Source: Kitagawia praeruptora
Lineage: Eukaryota > Streptophyta > Magnoliopsida > Apiales > Apiaceae
Direction of reading: 5' to 3'
DNA length: 64,000 nt
NCBI GenBank assembly: GCA_037693485.1
Contig: CM075346.1
Coordinates: 121,818,001 to 121,882,000, forward strand
The translations under genes were made by a program, and so were the position numbers. Positions 33,091 to 43,819 of this stretch are shown here, piece by piece. Within the stretch, counting starts at the first letter, position 1, and each line of letters starts with the position of its first letter. The notes beneath the pieces are model-generated. The model was not told where the DNA came from. It saw only the letters and a program-made list of their open reading frames with translations, and made no database searches.

Positions 33091-34849
33091 CAGTTCTTAT
33101 GCAAGACCAGCATCCATTAGCCTTTCTTAGCAGAGCTTTAGGACCAAGATGGCAGCAACTTTCTGTTTATGAGAAAGAACTCTTGGCTATAGTGACTGCA
33201 GTGCAGAAATGGGAACAATATGTGGCTGGTAATCATTTTGTTATAAGGACAAATCAGAAGAGTCTTAAGTGGTTGTTACAACAGAAGATTTCAACTCCTT
33301 TTCAACAATTTTGGCTCTCAAAATTGATGGATTTGATTATGAAATCATTTATAAAAGTGGAGTTGATAATGCTGTGGCTGATGGTTTGTCTAGGGTTGAA
33401 GGGTCTGAGATATTGTGCCTTGCAATTTCTTTAGTGTATTCTGATTTAACTCAGCAAATTCAAGACAGTTATCAGTTGGATCCTCATTTGTTGGATATAC
33501 TTTCTCAATTACAGCAACAGGGTTCTGTTCATAAATATAGGTTACAGGATGGATTGTTAAGAAAGAATAATAAGATTTTGGTTGGTCCTAATGGCAACCT
33601 GAAAGCTAAGCTCATTAACTTGTATCATTCTTCCGTAGAGGCAGGTCATGCTGGTAGGGATCTGACTATCAAAAGGATTAAGCATGTTTTTACTTGGAAA
33701 GGCTTAACAAAACAAGTTAGGCAATTTGTAAGGAATTGTCAGGTATGTCAAGCATCCAAATCAGAGAATGTATCATATCCTGGTTTACTGCAACCTTTAC
33801 CAATTCCTCATGAATTCTGGGTGGATATTTCCATGGATTTTGTTACTGGTTTACCAAAATCAGAAGGTAAAGAAGTTATACTAGTAGTAGTTGACAGACT
33901 TAGCAAATATGCCCATTTTATTGCTCTGTCTCATCCTTATACTGCTATGTTTGTGGCTCAAGCTTATCTAACCAATGTGTTTAAGTTGCATGGGTGGCCA
34001 AGGAGCATAGTTTCTGACAGAGATTCGGTGTTCTTGAGTCAGTTTTGGCAATCTCTGTTTGCATTACAGGGCACTGAATTTTTAATGTCATCAGCCTACC
34101 ATCCTGAGACAGATGGCCAGACTGAGGTGGTTAATAGATGTTTGGAAAATTATCTCAGGTGTATGTGTGGGGAGTCTCCTCAGCAGTGGTATAAGTGGCT
34201 GGCCCTAGCTGAGTGGTGGTATAACACTCACTATCACACTGCTACTAAACTCACTCCTTATGAAGTGGTTTACAATCAGCAGCCTCCACTTCATTTGCCA
34301 TACTTACCTGGTGAATCAGCTAATAAGGAGGTGGATAGGAGTCTGCAAAGGAGAGAAAATATGATTTCTGCTTTAAAACAACATTTGGTTCAAGCTCAAA
34401 ATAGGATGAAAACTCAAGCAGACAAGCACAGAACTGAAAGAGTTTTTGCAGTAGGAGATTGGGTGTGGTTGAAACTCAAAGACTATAAGCAAACTTCTGT
34501 CCAATTGAGATCTAACACTAAGCTGAGCTCTAAGTACTTTGGCCCTTTTCAGGTGAAGGGTTTAATTGGCAAAGTTGCATACAAGCTGCAATTACCAGAT
34601 TCAGCAAGAATCCATGATGTCTTTCATGTTTCTCAGCTTAAATTGTTTAGAGGTTCGTTGCCAGTAACTGCAGACATTCCGTCTTGGCTTACTAATGCTG
34701 GTGTGCCTTTGGTTCCAGAGGTTGTTCTGGCTAAAAGGATGGTACCTTTTCGAAATGCAGTTAAAGTGGAGTATTTGGTGCATTGGAAGACTAAAGCAGT
34801 TGCTCCAGAATTATTTTTGAGCAAATTTCCAGATTTCTTCGCTCCTTAA
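33091..34849 (+). pseudogene. Gypsy-1 pol, RNase H and integrase part
   Basis: It resumes inside RNase H (HPLAFLSRALGPRWQQ, YEKELLAIVTAVQKW). A one-base loss near 33329 shifts the frame. From 33269 the second frame is open to the TAA at 34847. It shows DGLSRVEG, the integrase HHCC region (HAGRDLTIKRIKH, CQVCQASK), the D,D,E core (DISMDFVTGLP, VSDRDSVFLS, PETDGQTEVVNR), the GPF module (YFGPFQVKGLIGKVAY) and a chromodomain-like end (VEYLVHWKTKAVAPE). Against related elements roughly 60 residues between RT and RNase H are missing at the copia junction. Confidence 0.93.
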
Positions 34850-34867
34850 TATTGAGGACAAGTCTTT

Positions 34868-34882
34868 TAAGGGGAAAAGCTA
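34868..34882 (+). other. polypurine tract of Gypsy-1
   Basis: TAAGGGGAAAAGCTA precedes the 3' LTR start at 34883. The AAGGGGAAAAG core is the expected plus-strand primer. Confidence 0.75.
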
Positions 34883-35176
34883 TGTTATAGTATAAGGAAA
34901 ATATTAAATAAAATAGTGAAGTCAAATTAAAAGTCAACATGTTAGTGACTTGTTGAAATATTAGAACTTTGAGCGGAAAAGGTTGTCAGCTGGCCTAAGC
35001 AACTTGTGGTGATATATGTACTCTGAGAGAAGCTGTTGCTCACGATTCATTTTTATAAACAATACCAAAATGTTCTGAAGTTTCTCATCACCCTTCTTAT
35101 CTTAGTTTTGTTAACAACCTCATAGATATTACGGAGTATTAGTAAATAAAGGGTGAATAGCAATCATCCTTCATCA
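34883..35176 (+). repeat. 3' LTR of Gypsy-1
   Basis: 294 bp from TGTTATAGTATAAGG to CATCCTTCATCA, followed by the ATAAT target duplication at 35177-35181. Confidence 0.95.
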
Positions 35177-35181
35177 ATAAT

Positions 35182-35314
35182 ACATGTACTGGGTTATTCT
35201 GAGATCTGCCATCTGTATCCATTTAATTAATTTAAAAGATAAATAATATTATAAACCTGCAAAAAAAAAAAATAATAGTACATTGACAATATCATCAGCA
35301 GTTAATGGCATCTG
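35182..35314 (-). other. 3' flank of the nucleoredoxin-like gene
   Basis: 133 bp lie between the gypsy target duplication and the stop codon of the minus-strand gene, so the gypsy element probably sits in the 3' UTR or just past it. No canonical AATAAA is visible on the minus strand here. A T-rich tract followed by GCAG near 35256-35272 would make a good splice acceptor, but it leads into a frame that closes at once. Confidence 0.5.
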
Positions 35315-38300
35315 CTATTGTGCCCTTTTGTAGATAGGATTCTCCTTCTTGCTTAAATCATTCCAGTAGTCCCACTCGAAGCATATATTTAACTGATACA
35401 AGAACTCCTTTTCCAAACCACCAGCATAGAAGGGAAACACTTTGTCATCAAAAGTAGGCTGAAAACTTTTCCTGACAATACTTCCATCTCGGTCAAAAGC
35501 AATAAGTAGACATCTTCGAAATGTCGTAGTAGGAGTAACGTAATGATAATCTAGAACACTATGTTCCAACTCCTTTGGAAGTGAGTAACCTTCACCATAG
35601 TAATGCACTGGCCATGGCAGTTCACCATAATCATGCACCAGATAACTCACATCTGGCTCATCGTAGGATGATGGATCCTTGATGTAGATTACTTCAAACT
35701 CATCATCTGTACCCTTCATCTTGAGATATAGGTCCTTCATCATCCTGAGCTTTTCACAATGTTGGTAGTACTTGTGCATCTCGAAATATATTAGGAGCCT
35801 CTTCCCAGCAAATTGAGATAAAGGAATCTGTAAATTGGGACTTGATAATAAGTTTGAGAAGAGAAAGTTGGAATTAAATCGCAATGTTAATACACTTAGA
35901 ACTGAACATCTGGTGTACACAGTATGACAGCAGGATAAAAACTGTACTTCTGGAACCTAAGTACAGCCGGCTTTTATGGGGATGCCAAAGACTATTGTTT
36001 TGAAGATCTATCTTAGACAAGGAGACCAATTAAATATAAAACAAATTGCCAACATGAGCTTGCCTCCAAGTTTCCAGCATATGTTTCACTATAATCAACG
36101 CGATAAACCTGCCAAATTGACTAAAACAGAGCCTTCATTGGACCATAGGTTTAATTTTAAAACAACAGTCACGAAGAGTCTAACGTAATAAAGTCTTGTA
36201 CACTTGTACTTAATGACTCTTCATGTACAACAAACAAAAAGAAAAAAAACGAAGAAGATCTTTCCCATTGTAGCAGCTAAAACGTAAGTTTCAACCACTA
36301 AAAAAAAATTCATCATATAAAAAAAATTAACTTAAAAGCCACCTCAATAATTATCAAGAACATGCAAGTGATATGGCCTACATCACATCAAATCAGGGCA
36401 TAAATATGTAGTTTTATGCACATATAACATAATCAGACCTTCTGATCAGTGAATTTCAGAATATCTGACAGACATGAGAAAAACATTGTAAAATTTTCCC
36501 ATAGATATTAGATGACATGACATTATAAATGCTTCACCAAAGATGCAGAAGAAGCTCGAAGGTTTTTTTCAATAAAAAAGATTGACAAAAGAACTTACCT
36601 CCTCCAACCCATCTCTTTTTACTCTAAAAATCGTGTTTGGATCCCAGAGCATCTCCAACTTCAGTTCCTTTGCTTTTTCAGTCTCTAACTTGGCAAGATT
36701 TCTCCTAGTGAATGGGTATGTTGGAGTTCCAAAGTCCATCAAGATGTCAGCTCCACACGGATCCACAAATTCTCCATTAGGGCCAAAAATAACAAGTGTA
36801 GGAGCTTCTTCCCCATCATCCAACATATTTGGATAACCGAAAATCCGTATCAACTTCTTATGGTTCGGGTCTTTGAACGGGAGAGCCAACCAAGGCATAG
36901 TCTTAAATATTTTCCAGAATGATTCTTCAGTAGTACAATTAACAGTACCACAAGTGTCATAAAGGTAAAGAAGTACGACCTCAAACTGTTCATTATTTCT
37001 TGCCAACTCCTTATAAGCCATCTCAAGTTTAATTCTGAGTTTCTCATTGATTAAACTTGACTGTCCATCATCAGATAAACCATCTTCAAAGAAATAAAGG
37101 GCCACCACCTTATTTTTAAGGGTGTGAATAGGTACCTATCATTACAACGGAAAGTTTAGATATGATAATCTGAATTCAAAATGTTCTGCAAACGAATTAC
37201 ATATCTTTGTGCATATAATAATTAATCAAATGATGATTTCAGTGTTGTTAAAGCGATTAATCGCGCTTCGCGATTAGGCGCAAGCTGTGCGAGCTGCGTA
37301 TGAGCGATTTAGTGCGATTATCAAATTGGATAAAAATCGCGCTTGACTCGCGATTACTCGCAAAAAATCGCTAAAAATCGCAAACTGTACGGAAAGACAA
37401 AAATACCCTTATGTTAAAAAAAACCCTACTTATCTTTATAACCCTTTACAGCCTCACAATTTTCACATTAGCCGTCACTTGTCTCTATAAAGTGGTATGT
37501 CTTATATGGTACGTCTTATATTCTTAAAAAGCTTAGCACAAGACGCTTGACAAGAAATATGACCACCTCAAAAGTAAGTGAAAGAGCTTCTTCTTCAAAT
37601 CTCATAGATGAAAATGATGACGAGGAAGAGAGATAATTGAGGAAACTGAGATCGAGCTAAACGATTTGGAAGCCTTTTGAGTTACTAAATGTTATCGATT
37701 GATAGTTTGATACTTTTGTGTGTTATCCATTGTGTTTAAGACTTTTATTTATTTTTGAAACTATTTCAAGTACTATTCTATTGTTTAATATTAGAACAAA
37801 CATCCTCAAAAGTATATAAGTATAAATATAGATAATTATGATATTTTCATTTTTGACTAAAAACCGCGCGATTAATCGCGCTTCGCGAGTCGCGCTTTAA
37901 AATTAGAGCTTGCACTTTTTATGATTTTGCGTGTTTCACAACACTGGATGATTCATTTATAATGTCCTCACAATCATAATGTATGTAGTCAATCATAAGT
38001 TATACCTTGTCCCCGTTGTTTGTAATGAGATAATCACGTTCAGGAGAGCCAAGGAGTGATTCCAAAGAGGGTTGGTTAATGGCTGCATCATCTTCAGAAT
38101 CCAGGAATTTTATTCTTTCATCGGTGAATGGATAACCTAGAGTACCATATTGTCCGAATACCCAACAATCAATACATTTCAGGACCATACCTTTTGCATC
38201 AAGTAAAACCGAGGTACTGTCAACAAATCCAATTTCTGAGATGCCAAATCTTCTTGCTATACGTTTTCGGGATGCTAAATCTGAGAATGGTATTGCAGTC

Positions 38301-41300
38301 CATGGCACTCGAGAAAAAATAGAATCAAAAACCTCATGAGGTTTAGTACCAGGATCAGATGAATCATCAACAGCGACAAGGATAACTTCAAAATCATTGT
38401 TTGGCAGTAAATCATTGTATATGTCTATCAAATATGTTATCCAATTTTCCTGATCAAAATCAAGGTCATCGGAGACTGGTAAGAAATATACAAGTATAGC
38501 CTTTCCCACCAACTGCTTAGCTTTTATCTGCATGCAATAATATAGATACAATCAGTGAAAAAATAGCAATAATCAAGTCTTACCTTTTGACCGCAAACAG
38601 AATATCATTCTAAGTCAACTTACATCTCTTCCAGGGAAGAGATATAAACTTCCAGGGAATTATGATTTAATATCTAAACTAGCATGATAGCCCGTGTAAA
38701 GCACGGATCATATAATAACTCATAAAAGTTTCTCGTGTTAGTTTACTTCACGTATTTTGATCTATTTAAGATGTTATAGTTTTAAAATATTATTAGATTC
38801 TGAATTGTAATAGTTATATTTTTAGTTGTGTTTGATCAATGTGAGAAGAATGACCGACTAAGCAATAAGTAAGAGTTAATTGTTGCTTAAGTAAGAGTTA
38901 ATTGTAACTGCCAAGTATTACCACAATAATCTTGGTGTATTGAAATGCGTGAAAAAATAGCTGGCTTATTTATTTTTGGATGGAATTATTTATTTTTGGA
39001 TGGAGGAAGAATTAAATATTATATCGTTTCTAATTTTATTTTGTAAGAAATAATGTAATGTGACGGAAAAATAAAAATAACAGAGTTTAGAAAATCCCAA
39101 CGCACATTTCCAATTTTGGATCTCAACGCACATTTTAAATTTTGGATCCTTTTTTCCAACCAATTTCGGAGAACGTGCAAGGAGAACAAATAGTTGTGCA
39201 CTTCCAAAATAAATATATGATGTGTGCTTTTCTAGGATCATGATATTTGACCATATCAAATGTATCTTTCAATAGCAAATTGACCATAACAAAATATTTT
39301 CTTCAAATATATTGTACCATCTACTATCATAAGTGAACATTCCAAAACCCAAGGTAATATCTCAATATCATGACAAAACATTTTTGGATCCATTTTTCCA
39401 ACCAATTTCGGAGAACAAGGAGAACAAATAGTTGTGCACTTCCAAAATAAATATATGATGAGTGTTTTCTAGGATCATGGTATTTGACTATCTCACATGT
39501 ATCCTTCCAATAGCAAATTGACCATAACAAAATATGTTCGTCAAATAAATTGTACCATCTATTGTCATAAGTGAACTTTCAAAAACCTAAGGTAATATCT
39601 CAAATTTTATGAAAGAACATATTTAGACATGTATAAATTCAACCAAATACACGAGTAACTAAAATTAAAGTGTCATATCTTATAACCGGTTTTTAAAATG
39701 AGATGTGTTAGTGTATACACCGAATGAATTATGTTGTAAAAGTTCACGTGTACACTAAAATTCATTTTTATACATCTATTTTCACTCATTTTGTATGAAA
39801 TTAATAACATTGGTTGTAAAACTCATTTTGTATGAAACTAATAACATTGGCATATTATGAAAATGCTGCAAAATATAGTGCGAGAGACTAAAGATATCAA
39901 AACCATATTGACATTTTTTTAACCAAATCCAAATCCCATATGTAAATTATTTCATATTTTTAATATTTTAATCTTTATTATTGATCAATCTATGAATTAC
40001 CCGATGATAATAGGATTAACTGATATAGTGCAAATATACTTAAAATAAAATATTATATTGATATCGAGTAAAAACAAGTTATACACTTTATTTATCATTT
40101 TTTGTATTAATTTAATAAAAAAAAATTTTGGCCATTCGACTAATATAGACATAATTGTTAAAAGAAAGAAATATTGTTATAAATTTTTATATATCTATTT
40201 TCACTTCCGCCCGTTTACCTACTTGAGAATTGAGATAGACTTCAACTAATTTTCCGTCACCTACCTCCTCACTTCAAATTTTTTTTTTTTGACCAATTTT
40301 CGGGCACCTCAATACCTTTCATACTTAAAATAACATATTATACTGATATCGAGTAAAAATATGTTATACACTTCTTTCATCAATTTTTATAAAAATTTAA
40401 TAATAAATATATTCTAGTCATTTGACTAATATATAGACAAAATTGTTAAAAGAGAGAAATATTGTAATAAATTTTTATAGATCTATTTTCATTTTTGCCC
40501 GTTTACTTACTAGAGATAGACTTCTACTTATTTTCCGTCACCTACCTCCTCACTTTGATTTTTTTTGACCAAATTTTCGGTCACTCAGTACCTTTCTTAA
40601 TTCTGACTTCGACGACATCATATCTGTCAATTTATATTTTCTCTCCCCGGCTATCATTTTTTACTATTACACAAGAAAAATATTTTAATAATGCTATCCC
40701 TAATAAATCATAAAAATAAATGTGTGCAATATTGCTAATAAGTGGGTTATTTGAGCATGTAGCGAATGATTTTAAAATGTGACACAAAAAAATGATTTGG
40801 TTTAGTGGTTGTGCATGTGAACACAAAGTCATTGATGTTGTAAGGTCATGGGTTCAATTCTTTTTAACTTCAAAATTTTTAACATTAATATAATTCTAAG
40901 GACAAAATCGTAATTTACTAAATAGGCTTAAAACCCATGTTAACCTATAATAGATATAATGGATGGATGGATGTGATAATTACAAAGTGTCATACTTTTT
41001 ATTTTTTATCTTAAACGATATTTATACATTTCTGTTGTGTGTGTAAAACACCACAAGCCTAATTGTATAATGTGGCACTGGGTGGGCTAATGAGCCGACA
41101 AAAGGATAGTTGTGTCTGAAAGGTAAACTAATACGATAAGATGGTCTCGAGTCATGTAGTTAAGTGGGCGGTATTTAGTACTTTGCTTACCCACATTTTA
41201 TGGTATCCTTTTATGCCATTTACTACATGACTTTATCGCTTCAATCATTTTTGTCCTAATATTTACACTATCTTTCACTTGTAAGGCATTATTGAAGCGC

Positions 41301-43719
41301 TAAAAATCTACAATCATGAGAGACATCAATGAATTTTCTAAATTTTCAACATTTTCCGAAGTCTACATCCATGTGGGGTCAACATGTGTATGTTGGTTCG
41401 GTTTACTCTCTTTTATATAGTGAAAACTATATTCGTCAATTGTATTTGGGGCTGACATGGTATGTATGAACAAAAATAATAGACACAATTTGCTTTTAGA
41501 ACAAAAGAATATAACTGTAGAATAATAGACACAATTTGATTATATTCAGTAAGACAGCATATAATCAATAAAGCATATTTCCCTTAATTGAACATGTACG
41601 ATCAGTTGCGGAGCCAGCCTTCAAGGCTAGTGGGGACCAACAAAACTTTTTACACTCCAATGGAATAAAACTAATCAAATCAGTAAGTTGTTGCAATCCA
41701 AGATGGGCTATTATTTGATCAGATTCAGTCACATTACTAAAAATTGGAATGTTAAAAATAAGTAACCATATTGCACTCGAGAATGTTTAGTTCTTAAATT
41801 ATACCTATTTATGTCTAAAAATTAACAAATATATAAATCAAGCAGTTTAGTATATGCGGAGGTTGCAATCTACATCCCTTTTGTATTCTAACACATCGTA
41901 ATTTTGTATATTTAAACATTGGAATATTGAGCATATTAGTAATGTTTAGTTAGGTCCTATTCTCATCTGACCCCACCTGTGCCAGCGTAAATATGCCAGT
42001 GTGTGTCCGGTGACATTTTGTATCCATAGTACATACCTGCTGATCATTATATCTGACGAGATAATCCCTATCTTCAGAAAAAATAAGGTCCCATAAGTTA
42101 ATAATATCTCCTTCTTTTATGTCAGCAAACTCTTCTTCATCCTGTGTCTGTACCTCCATCCCTTTTTTAACACAAGTTGTTCTTGGCATTAACGGATAGA
42201 ACCTAGATCCTCCCTTTCTTGCCACCTTTACTTTGTAGGAACTACTCTTAGTGTAATCTGTCAATTTAAGCTTGTGTTTAATTAGTTTCAAACTTTACAA
42301 AATTACAAGACTTGCCAAAAATCAGCCCACTTTTCTTCAGGACTAAATATTTAATTTAAGTAAACAAATTACTGTTGTGTTGCTGGCATCACAATCTCAC
42401 AGGGGGAAGCAATTGGAGAACAATAGCAATTGTTGTACTCAAATCCAACGTAGAAAAAAATCAACATTGTATTGCAGAAGAAATGGCACTTCAGAGTATG
42501 GAATTATTAGTACAAGATGATATCAGCATACTATAAAATCCTGAAAAATGACATCAAGAAAGCAAGTGCTATCTTCTTCATTTTTTAAACATTAAAATAG
42601 TGCAATAGCAATTTTAGTCAAATACATGTCAGAAAAAAATTAACATTGTATTGCAGAAGAAATGGCACTTTGGAGTATGAAACTATTAGCACAATATGAT
42701 ATCAGCATACTTCAAAAATCCTCAAAAACACCAAGAAAGCAATTGTTGTCTTCTTCATTTTTTAGACAAAAAAATCGTGCAATAGCTGCAAATCATTTAT
42801 CGCTGCATTAACTGAATCAACTGATATACATTATGCAGTACAAGTTAAAATTGGCCAAGCATTATATTCAGAGGCTTTGGTTAATGGTGTTTTCAAATGA
42901 TAAATGGGAACTGAAATCTTTTTACCACATATTAGTCTTTTATTTAGGGGTTTGATTCACTAGAATGAGGAATTTATTCCTATTAACCAGACAACTCATT
43001 CTCAGCACAATCCATGGTTTCCAAATCATTCTCATTCCCTTCATTCCGGTAGCAAACAACTACCCAAAGCCCCCTTAGTTACGAAATTTTATTGAAGAGA
43101 TTAACTAAACAAGAACCACAACTCATCAACCAAAAAAAAAACAAAAACAAAAAACATCCCAAAAAATCTATGGATTACTATAAAGTTAAGAACTTCAAAT
43201 CAAACTTTATGATTTGCACAGACCAATTTGTACTACATTGCTGAATCAGTCCACTGGCTAAACAGAATGTAATTATATTCATAAATTAATGTGGATCATT
43301 TGTATATGCCATCACGAATTGCACAACAGTCTCTATTGATTTTGCAATACAAGGCTAGTGAACTTAAAAAAAAACTTTAATCTAATTTAGAATCATGCAT
43401 AAATCAAAGCTAAATTAAATTTACCTTCTGTTTGAATGGCTAAACTGCAAACCTGGTTTGGAAACTTATAGCTCCCACTGCAAGCAGCCTTGACTGAAGT
43501 AATATATCTCATCCTAATAAACCCTCCAGATACTTCATTCAAAGATCCAATTTTTAGACCAGGAAAAATCATCTGAGCACAAAATATCAATTGAGACAAT
43601 AATTTCAATAACCCAAATACATATATATATTATTTTTTTCAGAAAAAAAAAAAAAAAGGACTTACTCTATCAGATACATAACCAGAGATAGAAGAACACC
43701 CCATAGATACAAAATTCAT
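35315..43719 (-). CDS. nucleoredoxin-like protein, three thioredoxin folds without WCxxC, six exons
   Basis: Exons on the minus strand: 43666-43719, 43425-43572, 42037-42257, 38006-38527, 36599-37135 and 35315-35827. Every intron is GT..AG. The phases agree (1995 bases, 664 residues plus TAG), including the GAT codon split across exons 2 and 3. The third exon carries DYLVRYNDQQ, the entry to the first domain. Domain 1 (about 142-300) has LVYFLPVSDD and VPWTAIPF. Domain 2 (316-480) has VALYFFEDGL and MPWLALPF. Domain 3 (495-650) has LLIYFEMHKYYQHCEK. Active nucleoredoxins have WCxxC right after the YF strand in the first and last domains; here all three sites are gone. The usual Cys/His-rich C-terminus is also missing. 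Residues 1-60 are rich in S, G and basic residues, with V45-K-A-A, a plastid transit cleavage-like site. Redox activity is therefore unlikely; a scaffold or binding role is inferred. Confidence 0.85.
37240..37946. mobile_element. hAT-type element in intron 4 of the nucleoredoxin-like gene
   Basis: The terminal inverted repeats CAGTGTTGT and ACAACACTG bound a 707-bp insertion. The flanking 8-bp duplication, GATGATTT (37232-37239) and GATGATTC (37947-37954), matches at seven of eight positions. Both subterminal regions are packed with GCGATT/AATCGC words and TTCGCGA blocks (37253-37383, 37864-37900), the usual layout of hAT transposase-binding sites. No transposase ORF is present. It lies wholly inside the intron between exons 4 and 5. 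Confidence 0.88.
38684..38712 (-). mobile_element. Helitron-like 3' terminus in the 3.5-kb intron
   Basis: On the minus strand: ATCCGTGCTTTACACGGGCT, a short hairpin, followed by ATCATGCTAGT. The body would extend toward higher coordinates into the intron. No 5' end was located. Confidence 0.5.
39141..39605. repeat. tandem duplication, 242-bp period, in the large intron
   Basis: Copy 1 starts at 39141 and copy 2 at 39383. Both contain CCAACCAATTTCGGAGAAC, GTTGTGCACTTCCAAAATAA and GCAAATTGACCATAACAAAA in order, with scattered differences. Short minus-strand frames here are repeat sequence, not genes. Confidence 0.9.
40037..40605. repeat. tandem duplication, 285-bp period, in the large intron
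   Basis: Copy 1 starts at 40037 and copy 2 at 40322. Shared blocks include TACTTAAAATAA, TGATATCGAGTAAAAA and TTTTCCGTCACCTACCTCC. The two copies are more diverged than the 242-bp pair, so this is probably an older event. Confidence 0.85.
40606..42036. other. remainder of the large intron, no gene seen
   Basis: AT-rich intron. A tRNA-like stretch near 40800-40860 (TTTAGTGGTTGTGCATG, then GGTCATGGGTTCAATTC) could be a degraded SINE. GTTGCGGAGCCAGCCTTC near 41605 resembles terminal sequence of a common plant transposon, but I could not find its partner end. Confidence 0.4.
42421..42780. repeat. tandem duplication, 179-bp period, in intron 2
   Basis: AACATTGTATTGCAGAAGAA starts at 42463 in copy 1 and recurs 179 bp on in copy 2. 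ATGATATCAGCATACT and a TCTTCTTCATTTTTTA block follow in both. It lies in the intron between exons 2 and 3 of the nucleoredoxin-like gene. Confidence 0.88.
42947..43074. mobile_element. small Tourist-like MITE in intron 2
   Basis: 128 bp, starting GGGGTTTGATTCAC and ending in a CAAAGCCCCC-type inverted end, flanked by TTA on both sides (42944-42946 and 43075-43077). Inner parts also pair imperfectly (TAGAATGAGGAAT with CATTCATTCCGG-like sequence). No coding capacity. Confidence 0.55.
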
Positions 43720-43800
43720 GATAAATGACCAATTGTTATGAAATCCAATTACCCTAGAATAATCAGTAATACAATATCAAACCCAAATTGTGACAGGGTA

Positions 43801-43809
43801 AATATATAG
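43801..43809 (-). promoter_or_regulatory. possible TATA box of the nucleoredoxin-like gene
   Basis: CTATATATT on the minus strand lies about 85 bp upstream of the ATG at 43719, a plausible distance for a short 5' leader. There is no other support. AT-rich context makes chance matches common. Confidence 0.3.
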
Positions 43810-43819
43810 AGATGTAAAA

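Larger units (their letters stand above)
18161..35176 (+). mobile_element. Ty3/gypsy chromovirus-like element Gypsy-1, split by Copia-2
   Basis: Matching LTRs (18161-18461 and 34883-35176) are flanked by the exact 5-bp duplication ATAAT (18156-18160 and 35177-35181), so both ends are original. The domain order is gag, protease, RT, RNase H, integrase and a C-terminal chromodomain-like tail, which fits the Reina-like chromoviruses with about 5-kb bodies. The 17-kb span comes from the nested copia element at 20992-33090. The LTRs differ by a handful of substitutions and at least three indels. The right LTR is 138 bp from the stop codon of the minus-strand nucleoredoxin-like gene. Confidence 0.95.

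Noticed and set aside
42160..42291. Short gene model starting at the ATG at 42289-42291
   Set aside because: A splice acceptor at 42258-42260 joins in phase to the upstream exon, so the sequence above 42257 is better read as intron.
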